Shown here one piece after another: positions 16,409 to 26,590 of a stretch of 64,000 nucleotides of DNA (position 1 is the first letter of the stretch; every line of letters begins with the position of its first letter). The stretch is from Opimibacter sp041746735. GTDB taxonomy: Bacteria; Bacteroidota; Bacteroidia; Chitinophagales; Saprospiraceae. A program made the translations under genes and the position numbers. The DNA is taken from contig JBGTGP010000029.1 of NCBI GenBank assembly GCA_041746735.1, forward strand, positions 1-64,000, written 5' to 3'. Below the pieces are notes generated by a model, which worked only from the letters and a program-made list of their open reading frames with translations, was not told where the DNA came from and did no database searches.

Positions 16409-17731
16409 TCAATGTTTCTGCTGACTGAGCAGCCACCCGATATCACTTTTTCGTAATAACAATATTTCGGAAAGGCGAGCGTGTGTTTGCTGCATAAAGT
16501 GATACAACAGGAACAGAAGACTGGTGGTATAGGCCAACACACTGGCCCATGCAGCACCTTCGATGCCGAATCCGGGAATCAACAACAGATCTAAAAGAAT
16601 CGTCACCACAACAGCCAGCCAGTTGGACTGAATGTTGAACCGAAGCCGGTTACCGGATTGAAAGTAGACGGACAAACCGATGCGAAGTGTAATAACCAGT
16701 GCGGTGATGGACAGGATTTGGGTAGCGGCTATAGCACCGGTAAACGCTTTGCCAAATATCAACGGGATCATCAGAGGAGCAAGCAGCATGATCGCCAGTG
16801 CCAGAAGAGCTGTTAGCGTAACTATAATTCTGGTCATCCTTGTCGTGATGGCTACCCGTTCATGCTCGTCGCTTCGAACCAGATACGGTGTCATGACTTG
16901 CGTAAAGGGCAGAATGGCTTCCTGCGCAAAATTATTGATCTGCGATGCCAGCCCGTATTGTCCAAGTGAACCCATGCCTTTCATACTCTCCACAAAATAA
17001 ACATCCACCCTTCGGTTGATAAATTTGGCTATGGCGTCCAACGTGGTTTTGAAGCTAAAGGTGTAGAAAGGCTTTATGAGTGATTTGAAATGGAATGATA
17101 TGCTCATCTGCTGACCTGCAAAAATCATCACAGCTCCTATTGCAGTGACGAGGGCCTGGCCCAGCAGGATAAAATTAAAAATGGTCATCAGGTCCTGTGT
17201 GGTGGCCGCCATTTGGGCTGCCACAAAGCCATATAGATATAAACCCGCCGGGATGATTTGCGCCCAAAGCTGATACGTGGTGTATGCCTTGAAGGCCAGG
17301 GTAGCACGCTGAATGGCCAGAAAGGTGTTTTGTGATTTACGCAACAAAAAGGAAAGAAGAATGAACCAAAGGAAATAAGGAATAGGCTGCCCTTCCGGTG
17401 TCAGAAAGTCTCGTAGAAAGGGGACGAAATAACCGGCGAGCGCCAATAGTATAGCACATCCCAATGTACTGACAGCCACTGCGGTCAGTGCCAAACCAGC
17501 GGTGCTTTTCGTATCCGCTGAAGGCCTTGACATAAAGTGAAGGACCGCTGTCTCGGATTGTAGCCCGATGAGTAACAACAGTAGATTGATATTGGTCAGG
17601 ATAAAGGTGTATACCCCATTACCTTCCGGACCGAGCCATCGGGTGAGAAGGGTCATGGACAATAAGCTCAACACCAGAACGGGGATCCTGCTCAACAGCG
17701 TCAGCCGTGTATCCTGGCGTAACATGCTCAT
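16409..17731 (-). CDS. Polysaccharide flippase (Wzx/MOP superfamily)
   Basis: The protein has 440 aa and about twelve to fourteen predicted membrane helices throughout. The N-terminus RIPVLVLSLLSMTLLTRWLGPEGNGVYTFIL matches the oligosaccharide flippase family, including the conserved LG-x-x-G-x-Y motif. It probably moves lipid-linked glycans across the inner membrane. Its start overlaps the stop of the upstream glycosyltransferase by 4 bp, so they form a two-gene surface-polysaccharide unit. The glycan cannot be predicted. Confidence 0.9.
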   Translation of the reverse strand: MSMLRQDTRLTLLSRIPVLVLSLLSMTLLTRWLGPEGNGVYTFILTNINLLLLLIGLQSETAVLHFMSRPSADTKSTAGLALTAVAVSTLGCAILLALAGYFVPFLRDFLTPEGQPIPYFLWFILLSFLLRKSQNTFLAIQRATLAFKAYTTYQLWAQIIPAGLYLYGFVAAQMAATTQDLMTIFNFILLGQALVTAIGAVMIFAGQQMSISFHFKSLIKPFYTFSFKTTLDAIAKFINRRVDVYFVESMKGMGSLGQYGLASQINNFAQEAILPFTQVMTPYLVRSDEHERVAITTRMTRIIVTLTALLALAIMLLAPLMIPLIFGKAFTGAIAATQILSITALVITLRIGLSVYFQSGNRLRFNIQSNWLAVVVTILLDLLLIPGFGIEGAAWASVLAYTTSLLFLLYHFMQQTHARLSEILLLRKSDIGWLLSQQKH

Positions 17732-18879
17732 GTTCTTGTAAAAGTATTGGGCGTTGACGATCCAAGGCGCGCGTCGTGCAGCAGCTCAAGATATTGACTG
17801 GTAATCCTGTCCCAATCATACACATCTACAGCCCGGGTCCTGGCTAGAAGACCCAGTGCCTTCAGTTTATCCGGAGACTGTATGAGAGTCGAAATGGCTT
17901 CTGCTATAGCGTGAGGCTGACCTGGTGAAACCAATAGACCTGTATCAGCCACCATTTCCGGACATCCGGAATCATCAGCTGTAATGATTGCGCATCCTGA
18001 TGCCATGGCTTCAAGAATGGCGATACTCGCGTTTTCGCGGGAGGATACCAGGCAGTATATGGCTGCCGATCCCAACATTTCTTTATAGACCGGCTGACGG
18101 TGATCCATCCAGCCATGAAAGATGATGGCGGATTTGGATTCCTTTGCATCGAGTTCCAGTTCGTAGCGCAAAGGCCCATCTCCCAGGATGTGCACACCCG
18201 CAGGTATGTCGAGTTCCTTAACAGCATGTACCAATTCCCTGAATCCTTTTCGGGGTAGCAACCTTCCGGAGGAAACCACGCTCATTATTTTCTCACCCGG
18301 TTTGAAATGATGACTATTTATACCGTTTGGGATGACGCGTATTTTCTCTTTTTGACCGGGTATCACGTTTTGGATCAGTCCGGCCAGATATAACGATGGT
18401 GAGGTGATCGCAAAAACAGAAGCGGTGATCTGACGGATGAGTGGCGGCGTAAAATGATGTAAAAACGTAAAACGGTCCGGATTAAACCCCGGTATATCAC
18501 TTCCATGGGATGTGATTATACAAGGGATTTTATAGCGACGGTGTAGCCATGATGTCAGTATGCCCGTGGGCAAGACAAAATGGGCATGACAAATGTCGAT
18601 CGTATTGTGTTTTAGCCACTGCTTTAAAAATCGCTTCGCGGCCAGTAAGTAACTGGCCTGCTCATACGGTTGACAGATATGAATATGTCGTCGCAAGCAA
18701 GGGACACGATAAATGGTAACGCCTGAAATAATTTCATGAGCCGGAAGATTTTTAAATCCCATCGTGACCACGGAAACCTGATGACCAGCTTGAGCATACC
18801 GGGAATTGATCTCATGACACACGGGACTGGCACCGCCGCCTAAAGGAGGGTATTCAAAATTGAGTACGAGTATATGCAT
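17728..18879 (-). CDS. Glycosyltransferase family 4
   Basis: This GT-B fold glycosyltransferase (383 aa) uses retaining chemistry typical of GT4. MHILVLNFEYPPLGGGASPV is the usual N-terminal glycine-rich loop for GT4. VVSSGRLLPRKGFRELVHAV and LGDGPLRYELE mark the donor-binding domain, and SRENASIAILEAMASGCAIITADDSGCPEMV is the E-x7-E motif region. I set the start at the internal ATG (18879) because the seven residues before it are not family-like. It is coupled to the downstream flippase. Confidence 0.92.
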   Translation of the reverse strand: MHILVLNFEYPPLGGGASPVCHEINSRYAQAGHQVSVVTMGFKNLPAHEIISGVTIYRVPCLRRHIHICQPYEQASYLLAAKRFLKQWLKHNTIDICHAHFVLPTGILTSWLHRRYKIPCIITSHGSDIPGFNPDRFTFLHHFTPPLIRQITASVFAITSPSLYLAGLIQNVIPGQKEKIRVIPNGINSHHFKPGEKIMSVVSSGRLLPRKGFRELVHAVKELDIPAGVHILGDGPLRYELELDAKESKSAIIFHGWMDHRQPVYKEMLGSAAIYCLVSSRENASIAILEAMASGCAIITADDSGCPEMVADTGLLVSPGQPHAIAEAISTLIQSPDKLKALGLLARTRAVDVYDWDRITSQYLELLHDARLGSSTPNTFTRT

Positions 18880-18962
18880 GTGTGTCTGATCCGGACACAA
18901 ATATTAAATATAATCGCCAATCTCCCGGTATGCAATACGTTCTGGGGATACGACGCAAAGGA

Positions 18963-20252
18963 TCACGTTTTTCGCTTCTTCTTTTCAGCAGCAGGAAATA
19001 ATACGTTGTTGAGGATCAGCCGGTAGCCCGGACTGTTCGGATGCAGGTTGAGATCTGTGTCCGGATCGGTGACATAGTGACGATAGTCTTCAGGATCATG
19101 CCCGCCATAGAACGTCCATGTACCGTAGCCAAAAGTACCGTGGATGTACCGGGCCTCATTTTCAGGTTTATTTTCCCCCAGGATCAATACATCAGGTTTA
19201 ATATAATTTTTATCAAACGCGGTCGTCTGACCCATAAATCCTTTCACGGTAGTCGTATGGTTTTGCGTCAGCATGGTCGGAATAGGATCCCATTTGGCAG
19301 AGAAATTGAACAGCGTAAAATAGTCCCGCTCCGGCAATACGGTGCGGTCCCGGTGATCGATCGTCGAGAACTCATATTCCATCGGATTGGTCACCAGTGA
19401 AAAGTTGCGGAAGGCAAAACACTGGCTGTAATCGAGCTTGTCCTGCGCATGCGGATCCTGTGGATCACCATCAAAGATTTCGGCGCAGATGTCCAGCCCT
19501 TCTGCCGCGAGCGCGATATCATACGTGTCTGTTGCACTGCACATCGCAAACATGAAACCACCTCCTCCCACATACTCCCGGATCTGCTTGACGACCGCAA
19601 GTTTGAGCTGAGAAACTTTTGCAAAACCAAGATTTTGGGCAAGCTCTTCTTGCCTTCTTTGATTTTCTCTATACCAGGGCTGCATACCAAAGGACCGGTA
19701 AAATTTCCCGTACTGCCCAGTAAAATCTTCATGATGCAGGTGAAGCCAATCATATTGAGCAAGTTTGCCTTCGACGACTTCACGATCGTATATTTTGTCA
19801 TACGGGATTTCGGCATAGGTCAGCACGAGCGTGACAGCATCATCCCAGGGCTGGATTCGTTCACCACGGGTATTGAAATCCGGCGTGTACACAGCAATCT
19901 TGGGAGCGACCTCGAGTTTGATTGTTTCCATATTGACCTCCGGACCACTGATTTCAGTCCGGATGCGGCTAAATTCTCCATTGGAAATCACCTGAAAAGA
20001 CACATCACGGGTCTTACACTCTTTTTCAAACAGGGCATTATGCTCAAAAGCGAACGAGCCTCCGCGATAGTTGAGGAGCCAGTAAGCTTCCATACCTGCA
20101 TCCAGGACCCAATAGGCGATGCCGTAGGCTTTGAGGTGATTTCGCTGGCTTTCATCCATAGGGATCAGGATAAATGCCGCCTTGACCTGGCCGACAATCA
20201 TGAATAATCCCATTAAAATCAGAAAAGTCTTCACCTTCAAAAACCGGAGCAT
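18963..20252 (-). CDS. Secreted conserved protein, often labelled asparagine synthetase B
   Basis: This is a 429-aa protein with an N-terminal signal or anchor (VKTFLILMGLFMIVGQVKAA). The core AFILIPMDESQRNHLKAYGIAYWVLDAG and LNYRGGSF are conserved across Bacteroidota. Databases often call this family asparagine synthetase B, but I see no N-terminal catalytic Cys of a glutaminase and no ATP-PP motif, so the label is doubtful. The centre (IAVYTPDF, WDDAVTLVLTYAEIPYDKIYD, GGGGFMFAMCSATD) reads like a class I glutamine-amidotransferase-type fold with a Cys after FA-M. Export suggests a role at the envelope. The function is unknown. Confidence 0.7.
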   Translation of the reverse strand: MLRFLKVKTFLILMGLFMIVGQVKAAFILIPMDESQRNHLKAYGIAYWVLDAGMEAYWLLNYRGGSFAFEHNALFEKECKTRDVSFQVISNGEFSRIRTEISGPEVNMETIKLEVAPKIAVYTPDFNTRGERIQPWDDAVTLVLTYAEIPYDKIYDREVVEGKLAQYDWLHLHHEDFTGQYGKFYRSFGMQPWYRENQRRQEELAQNLGFAKVSQLKLAVVKQIREYVGGGGFMFAMCSATDTYDIALAAEGLDICAEIFDGDPQDPHAQDKLDYSQCFAFRNFSLVTNPMEYEFSTIDHRDRTVLPERDYFTLFNFSAKWDPIPTMLTQNHTTTVKGFMGQTTAFDKNYIKPDVLILGENKPENEARYIHGTFGYGTWTFYGGHDPEDYRHYVTDPDTDLNLHPNSPGYRLILNNVLFPAAEKKKRKT

Positions 20253-20419
20253 ATTGGATTGTGTTTTAGCAGTTACCTACAAAGATACCGCTAAAACGCC
20301 CTAAAGGTTCAAAAATTGGCCTGCCGGGCCTGTGATGCCAGAATAGCAGATGGCATATTTTTTCAATCTTTACGGTCGTTTAGTACCTGTGTCATTGAAT
20401 CTGAAACTTATCCGCGATC

Positions 20420-22525
20420 GTGCAGCACCTTAACTGGCAATATCCCACCTGGTATCTTATTTTTTGTGTTTTAGCCGGTATCGGAGCTGCAATACTACTA
20501 TACCGGAGAGACAAGACCTTTGTGGATCAATCCCCGTTTTTACGTTACCTGATGGCGGCACTAAGAGGCACCGTTGTTTTCGTTCTGTGCAGCCTCTTGC
20601 TGGCCCCTTTGCTCAAGTTACTCCAAACCCGCGCAGAGCCGCCCGTCATCATTCTGGCCCAGGATCAATCCGCAAGTATCCGGGAAGGTATGTCAAGTCA
20701 GGATTCCGCTGCGTACCTAACCGCTCTCCTCAGATTGAGTTCCAGATTAAGTGAAAAGTATACCGTCCATCAGCTCGGCTTTGGTGAAAAAGTAGAAGAA
20801 GTCGAATCCTGGACGATGAACGATCAGGCCAGTGACCTGGGGGAACTGATGACCTGGCTCCAGGAGCAATACAGAGGCATGAATGTCGGGGCTGTGATCA
20901 TCGGGACGGATGGGATGATCAACCGGGGCCGAAATCCTATCTATGTGTCATCGGGGCAAAAAGCACCTGTCTCCGTCATTGCGCTTGGCGATACGACACA
21001 AAAAACAGATTTGCAAATCCGCGATGTATTTCACAATAGTATTGCTTATATGGGCGATCGGTTTGTCGTTCAAGCGGATCTATCGGCCATAAAGCTACAA
21101 GGGGCTGTATCCGCACTGGAAGTCCGGCATATCCAGGATCAGCAAAATGTACTGTTGGAACGTATTCCGGTCAGTATCACATCGGATCCCTGGTTTGAAA
21201 CCCGTGAAATCATCATTGAAGCTAAACAAAGTGGTGTCCAGCGTTACAGATTGCAACTGACACAAGTGAGCAATGAAGTGACGTATGTGAATAATATCCG
21301 TGATTTTTTTGTGGAGGTCATCGATGGTCGACTCAAAGTGCTGGTATTGGCCAATAGTCCGCATCCCGATCTCGCCGTCTGGCGAGCAGCTCTGCTGTCT
21401 CAAAAGAATTATGAGGTCAAAGTTGACATGATGGCTGACTTTTCAGTCCCAACGTTGAAAGAATATGATCTGGTCATTCTCCACCAGCTCCCTTCCAGCA
21501 AACATCTCATTCGAAATGTTGCAGATGAATTACGCAAGCTGGCTATGCCAGTGATCTATGTCACCGGATATCAGTCGGACCTGTATGCATTGAATCAGTT
21601 TCAGAATGTATTGCGGATCGAGTCCGGTGGAAACCGGAGCCCGAATGAAGTGACGATGATATATAATCCGGCTTTTGGAAGTTTCAAGACATCCGAAGAC
21701 CTGAGGACTAAGTTGGCATCCTTCAGTCCACTGGTATCACCGTATGGAGAATATATCGCCATGCCTTCAACTCAGGTGTTGGCCTATCAGCGTATCGGCC
21801 GGGTGGATACCCAGTTTCCTTTGATTGCAATGGGCGAATCTCAGGAGGTGAGAACAGTTGTGATCGCCGGGGAAGGGATATGGAAGTGGCAATTGTACGA
21901 CCAGTTGCAACATGGATCTAAGGAAATCACGCATGAACTCATTCATCAGTTATGCCAGTATGCCTCTACCAAATCAGATAAAAGAAAATTTCGGGTGACC
22001 CCGTTAAAGAAATTGTATACCGAGCTGGAGGATATTTCATTTCAGGCCGAATTGTATAATGATAATTATGAGCCAGTCAATATACCTGAAGTTCGGATCC
22101 GGATACGAAATGAAGAACGCAAAGAGTTCGACTACACCTTTAATACGACTGGTGACGGGTATACCCTTCAGATCGGTCGCTTTCCGGAAGGCAGCTATTC
22201 TTATTCATCCACGACAGAGCTCAACGGGGTCCGCCATACCCAGGAAGGGAAGTTTGTGGTTCAGCCCGTACAGTTGGAGTCTATGGCGGCTTCTGCGGAT
22301 CATGGATTGCTCCGACAACTCGCGGGCCAAAACGGGGGTCAATTTGTCTACCCGGCTCAAATGGAACAATTGGCGGACCAGATCCTGGCCAACAGCGCCA
22401 TCAAACCGGTCCTCTATAGCAGTACCCGTACCCGTCCATTGATTCATCTCAAATGGCTATGCCTGGTATTGCTGTGTGCACTCTCATTGGAGTGGTTTTT
22501 GCGGAGATACTACGGCGGGTATTAA
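20420..22525 (+). CDS. Membrane protein with von Willebrand A-like domain
   Basis: The 701-aa protein starts at GTG 20420, the only start before the first helix. Two N-terminal membrane helices (about 10-28 and 45-65) are followed by a VWA-like region opening IILAQDQSASI, whose D-x-S-x-S is a MIDAS-like metal site. The long periplasmic part is beta-rich, and a single helix near 675-695 ends the protein. This architecture is common in Bacteroidota next to BatA/BatB-like genes, but none are adjacent here. fbp follows 35 bp downstream and may be read through from the same promoter. Confidence 0.75.
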   Translation: MQHLNWQYPTWYLIFCVLAGIGAAILLYRRDKTFVDQSPFLRYLMAALRGTVVFVLCSLLLAPLLKLLQTRAEPPVIILAQDQSASIREGMSSQDSAAYLTALLRLSSRLSEKYTVHQLGFGEKVEEVESWTMNDQASDLGELMTWLQEQYRGMNVGAVIIGTDGMINRGRNPIYVSSGQKAPVSVIALGDTTQKTDLQIRDVFHNSIAYMGDRFVVQADLSAIKLQGAVSALEVRHIQDQQNVLLERIPVSITSDPWFETREIIIEAKQSGVQRYRLQLTQVSNEVTYVNNIRDFFVEVIDGRLKVLVLANSPHPDLAVWRAALLSQKNYEVKVDMMADFSVPTLKEYDLVILHQLPSSKHLIRNVADELRKLAMPVIYVTGYQSDLYALNQFQNVLRIESGGNRSPNEVTMIYNPAFGSFKTSEDLRTKLASFSPLVSPYGEYIAMPSTQVLAYQRIGRVDTQFPLIAMGESQEVRTVVIAGEGIWKWQLYDQLQHGSKEITHELIHQLCQYASTKSDKRKFRVTPLKKLYTELEDISFQAELYNDNYEPVNIPEVRIRIRNEERKEFDYTFNTTGDGYTLQIGRFPEGSYSYSSTTELNGVRHTQEGKFVVQPVQLESMAASADHGLLRQLAGQNGGQFVYPAQMEQLADQILANSAIKPVLYSSTRTRPLIHLKWLCLVLLCALSLEWFLRRYYGGY

Positions 22526-22560
22526 AAAACGTCCTACATTCGAAGTCTAACCTGTGGAAT

Positions 22561-23577
22561 ATGAGTGATCGCAACAGAATCATCACCCTGGATGAGTTTA
22601 TCATCAAGCAACAGAAAGAGTACACCAGTTCGACCGGTGAGCTAACCAACTTGTTGCGCGATATCGGCGTCGCCGCGAAGATTATCAACCGCGAAGTCAA
22701 CAAGGCGGGTCTTGTCAATATCCTGGGTGTCGCCGGCGCAGAAAATGAATCGGGTGACATGGTGCAGAAACTGGATGTATATGCCAATGACAAACTGATC
22801 GAATGTCTGGGCAACAGTGGTGAATGTGCCGCAATAGCGTCCGAGGAACTCGAAAATTATGTCGTGCTGCCTCCGGTAGCCAATAAAAAACCCAAGTATG
22901 TTGTCGTCTTTGATCCGTTGGATGGATCGAGTAATATTGATGTCAATGTTTCCGTAGGGACCATTTTTAGTATCTACCGGAGAGTTACAGATCTTGCTGG
23001 TCCTGCAGGACTGGAAGACTTCTTACAGCCGGGTACCTCACTTGTGGCAGCCGGATATGTGCTGTATGGCACCTCGACGATTCTGGTGTATACGACAGGT
23101 TTTGGGGTGAATGGATTTACGCTGGATCCCACGATCGGCGAATTCTGTATTTCACACCGCGATATCCGAATACCGGAAGACGGGGCCTATTATGCGGTCA
23201 ACCAAGGCTATTATTTAAAGTTTGACCTTGAAATGCGCCGGTATATCGATCATTGTTCCGATATGAATTTTGGGTTGCGGTATATCGGTTCGATGGTATC
23301 GGATATTCATCGGATCATGATCCAAGGCGGAATTTTTCTTTACCCCCATACACGTAAGTATCCCAAAGGGAAACTCCGACTACTGTATGAGTGCAATCCC
23401 ATGGCTATGATCGTCGAACAGGCCGGAGGCACCGCTATCACCTGCAACCTGGAGCGCATCCTGGATCTGCCTGTCACGGATCTGCATCAACGCGTCACCA
23501 TCGCCATCGGAAGCCCCAAGATGGTCCGGGAGATGAAGGCCTTCGTGGAAAAGTACAGCGCATCAGTTAAACTGTAA
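22561..23577 (+). CDS. fbp: Fructose-1,6-bisphosphatase class I
   Basis: Fbp hydrolyses fructose-1,6-bisphosphate to fructose-6-phosphate in gluconeogenesis. FDPLDGSSNIDVNVSVGTIF is the Mg2+ and substrate loop, and YVGSMVSDIHR-like RYIGSMVSDIHRIM and GGIFLYPHTRKYPKGKLRLLYE are the substrate-binding signatures. Length (338 aa) is typical. I chose the ATG at 22561 (MSDRNRIITLDEF) because upstream residues in the frame are the overlapping end of the preceding gene. Its product is cytosolic. Confidence 0.97.
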   Translation: MSDRNRIITLDEFIIKQQKEYTSSTGELTNLLRDIGVAAKIINREVNKAGLVNILGVAGAENESGDMVQKLDVYANDKLIECLGNSGECAAIASEELENYVVLPPVANKKPKYVVVFDPLDGSSNIDVNVSVGTIFSIYRRVTDLAGPAGLEDFLQPGTSLVAAGYVLYGTSTILVYTTGFGVNGFTLDPTIGEFCISHRDIRIPEDGAYYAVNQGYYLKFDLEMRRYIDHCSDMNFGLRYIGSMVSDIHRIMIQGGIFLYPHTRKYPKGKLRLLYECNPMAMIVEQAGGTAITCNLERILDLPVTDLHQRVTIAIGSPKMVREMKAFVEKYSASVKL

Positions 23578-23597
23578 CCTTCTCCTCCGCTCCAGAT

Positions 23598-24521
23598 TTA
23601 CTCATCAAACGCCAAGTAGGGCAGGAGTCTTTCGCACCACGCTGTGTCCGGTGGAAAAATCTGACGTAGTTCCGATAAGGTCCGAATGTCACCATGTTGT
23701 TTTTTATACGCCTTCAGGATACGGGCCATTTTCGGAGTGAGGTAAGGATGTCGAAGAGAGTCAGTTTGGATGTCCTTGATAGGTATGCGATCAGGAGGGT
23801 GTGCCAGTGTCAGACGAGGAGCAATGGCACTGAGTGTTTCAGGAGGTAGGCCATAACATTCTTGCAGTTGGTCGAGTGTATGGAATCCGCCAAGCGACTC
23901 CCGGAATTTAATAATTCGGCCTGCCAGAACAGGTCCGATGCCATTCAGCGTCTGAAGTTCAGCCGCAGTCGCCAAGTTGAGATCTAAACGGGCACGAGCG
24001 TCTGTTCTGAATCGTCTGTCCGGTCTGTCCGGATCAGCATAATTTCGATTTTCTGATGGAGGAAAGATGATGTAAGGCAAAGCAGTATGAAGCTGTACCG
24101 AATCCATACCAAAGATTTTACTCAGACCTGTTTCATCCCGAATCGAGCCACCAGCCTGCAGATATTTTTGAATATTGTATACCACTTTTGATGACAAGCC
24201 TATCGCTCTCAATTCTTCAGCACTGGCGGTAGGGATTTCGACAGGCTTTGGCTCCGGAAGATTTTCAGCCGATGCATAGGTTTTAGGTTTGAATGATCTT
24301 TGCGCTGTCTTGTTCCTGAATTTAGACGATCTGGTAGTGCGGGATTGGGCCGGAATACTCGGGTTATTGCTTGGCCCAATTTCAACCTGCATTTTCGTAA
24401 TTCCTATTTCCTTCTCGGGCATCGCATATTTTATAAGTTCCCAGCCCAGTAAAAGCAGGACAAAGACAGTCAGATAGATTCTATCCGTTCTTGAAAGCGT
24501 CAGGTGATATTCTTTTTTCAT
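23598..24521 (-). CDS. Membrane-anchored helix-hairpin-helix protein (ComEA-like)
   Basis: The 307-aa protein has one N-terminal membrane helix (IYLTVFVLLLLGWELI), a basic low-complexity linker, and repeated helix-hairpin-helix (HhH) modules. The clearest is DLNLATAAELQTLNGIGPVLAGRIIKFRESLGGF (about residues 180-213). HhH modules bind DNA backbone, and the layout resembles ComEA-type DNA receptors with extra HhH copies. It overlaps the comEC stop/start by 4 bp (ATGA), so the DNA-uptake channel and receptor are translated together. Residues 20-100 are poorly conserved-looking. Confidence 0.88.
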   Translation of the reverse strand: MKKEYHLTLSRTDRIYLTVFVLLLLGWELIKYAMPEKEIGITKMQVEIGPSNNPSIPAQSRTTRSSKFRNKTAQRSFKPKTYASAENLPEPKPVEIPTASAEELRAIGLSSKVVYNIQKYLQAGGSIRDETGLSKIFGMDSVQLHTALPYIIFPPSENRNYADPDRPDRRFRTDARARLDLNLATAAELQTLNGIGPVLAGRIIKFRESLGGFHTLDQLQECYGLPPETLSAIAPRLTLAHPPDRIPIKDIQTDSLRHPYLTPKMARILKAYKKQHGDIRTLSELRQIFPPDTAWCERLLPYLAFDE

Positions 24522-26590
24522 AAAGCGTACCGATAGAAACCTTCTTTGGAAATATCATAGTAGGGGAGTCCGTGCAATTCAAGTTGTCTGCACAATGCAT
24601 ATTTGACCGAACCTCGGAAATGTGCAGGTAGGATTGTGATCTGGGGTTGGCAAAGCAGAATCATTTCCAACACCACAGTGGCATCCTGTGCGTGGTCAAC
24701 TATGAAATGCGTGATCCGTGAATCCGGAGGTTTTGCATCTGCATCATCCCGAAAAATAAAAAGGCCCACAGATCCGAAATGCATACCCCGAGCGGCATAT
24801 CCTAGGCTGTCATCCAGGGGCGTTATGTAGGCTAGCAATGGGGCTCTCCGAATGATGTCACGGTGACTCCGATAACCTCGTGCAGCAAATTCTGCCTGAC
24901 TCTCCGAAATCGTGGGGTCCATCAGGGTATAACAATGCCCTTTCATCATGATGTCGGCCAGCAAGCCATTGTACGTGTGATAGATGAGCAGTTCATCCGT
25001 CTTCCATTGTTGGATACGATGGTGAAGTAACACGGAGAAAAACGTCAGACCCATCACATAAGCAATATTTCGGCCTGTCTGCCATCGAAACAGGATCGCG
25101 ATACTGAAGATGATCGCCATCCACAGCATGATGATGCCTGCCAGTTGGGGCATGGCGAAATGCATTTCAGGATTGAGTTGTGCCAGCCATTTCATACAAT
25201 CAATAAACCACACGGCGGCACGGTCCAGCAGGAGCCAGGGAATCGACCATTGAAGAAAAGAAAGGACAATATTGGCCAGCGCCCCAAAAATGATCACATA
25301 TCCGGCCGGCATAGCCACCAGACTACTCGCAATGAAGGTCAGTGGAAACTGGTGAAACTGCCAGAGCAGTACCGGCAGAATGAAGATTTGAGCTGCAACC
25401 GAAACAGATATGACTTCCCAGGTTCGATGTAGCCAGATTTGTTTAAACGTTATAGCTCTGGTGATCGGGCGTGTATACAGTAGCAGCCCTGCCATAGCCA
25501 GAAAGGACAGTTGAAATCCGGTGGCATTCCAGATGTGTGGATTGATCCAGATCATCAGGAATGCTGCGAATCCAAGCAGATTCCATACCTGAGTTGATAA
25601 GCCCATCGCTTTGCCTGTGAGGTAGAGGATGATCATCATTCCAGCTCGAACGACAGCCGGCGATGCACCGGTGAGCCCCATATAGAGCATTATAGCCAAG
25701 CAATAAAAAGCAAGCCGTGTGATCCGTCGGGAGTAGGTCCCCCTGCCAGGCGGACCCAGAAGCAGATAGAGCATACTATAGATGATCGCGACATGCATAC
25801 CGGAAACAGAGAGCACATGCATCGCCCCCGAATCACTAAAGGCTTCGATAATGGCTGGATCCATATCAGAGCGATCTCCCCAGACAAGCGCATTGGTGAG
25901 CTGAGCCGCCGCCGGCGACATAGATTGAAGCACCGTTGATGAAAGATGATACTGCCATTGGGCCGTCAGTCGTCTAATTGAATTCCTTGATGTGGGGAGG
26001 ATTGTGACATCTGATGCCTGCACCTGCAACCGGTGTCTTACCCCCATAGATTTATAATAGGTCCGCATATCAAAGGCATACGGATTGAGAGGGCCTGTGA
26101 TCGCAGAAACCCTGCCCTTCAGCGCCAATGTATCACCAGGAAAAGGAACAAAATCCTGAGGATCCCTGACTTGCACCACTACAAACCGGTCCGTAAATTC
26201 CAAATGACGGGTAGAATCCGATGCCAGCAGCAGCATCGGCTTGCAGCGAAGGCTGTAATTGGTAGATTTTCGTTTCAGCACTTCTTCGACATGCACAAAC
26301 CCTTGCATTTCCGGATATCCGTTCATGAGTGGCAGCGGAAATAGCGTCTGTTGGTACACCTGATAGCGGATGAGTCCAGCCAGGATCACCAGGATGACCA
26401 GGCATACTGTAGCCCACCACTGCCATCCAGGTTTTAGGGAGCGACTGGTGAGATAGGCGCACAGGAGCAGTAAGGGGATGAGGAACATCCACCACGGACC
26501 TGCAGGTATTGGGATTTTGTCCGCTGCCATACAAGTGAAGAGCAACAGTATGGCCAGACCAAAAAATGGGCTGCTTCGGAAGTTGATCAT
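24518..26590 (-). CDS. comEC: ComEC/Rec2-family DNA uptake channel
   Basis: This 690-aa protein opens with membrane helices (about 8-70), followed by a soluble OB-like domain (about 100-200). The Competence domain comes next (HVLSVSGMHVAIIYSML, LTGASPAVVRAGMM), with multiple helices to about 510. The C-terminal region (about 540-690) resembles a degraded metallo-beta-lactamase domain but has no HxHxDH motif, so nuclease activity there is unlikely. ComEC imports single-stranded DNA across the inner membrane during natural transformation. It is followed by an overlapping ComEA-like gene. Confidence 0.9.
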   Translation of the reverse strand: MINFRSSPFFGLAILLLFTCMAADKIPIPAGPWWMFLIPLLLLCAYLTSRSLKPGWQWWATVCLVILVILAGLIRYQVYQQTLFPLPLMNGYPEMQGFVHVEEVLKRKSTNYSLRCKPMLLLASDSTRHLEFTDRFVVVQVRDPQDFVPFPGDTLALKGRVSAITGPLNPYAFDMRTYYKSMGVRHRLQVQASDVTILPTSRNSIRRLTAQWQYHLSSTVLQSMSPAAAQLTNALVWGDRSDMDPAIIEAFSDSGAMHVLSVSGMHVAIIYSMLYLLLGPPGRGTYSRRITRLAFYCLAIMLYMGLTGASPAVVRAGMMIILYLTGKAMGLSTQVWNLLGFAAFLMIWINPHIWNATGFQLSFLAMAGLLLYTRPITRAITFKQIWLHRTWEVISVSVAAQIFILPVLLWQFHQFPLTFIASSLVAMPAGYVIIFGALANIVLSFLQWSIPWLLLDRAAVWFIDCMKWLAQLNPEMHFAMPQLAGIIMLWMAIIFSIAILFRWQTGRNIAYVMGLTFFSVLLHHRIQQWKTDELLIYHTYNGLLADIMMKGHCYTLMDPTISESQAEFAARGYRSHRDIIRRAPLLAYITPLDDSLGYAARGMHFGSVGLFIFRDDADAKPPDSRITHFIVDHAQDATVVLEMILLCQPQITILPAHFRGSVKYALCRQLELHGLPYYDISKEGFYRYAL

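Noticed and set aside
19449..20207. Long plus-strand frame opposite the 18963 gene
   Set aside because: Antisense shadow with no motif, while the minus-strand protein has a signal peptide and conserved segments.
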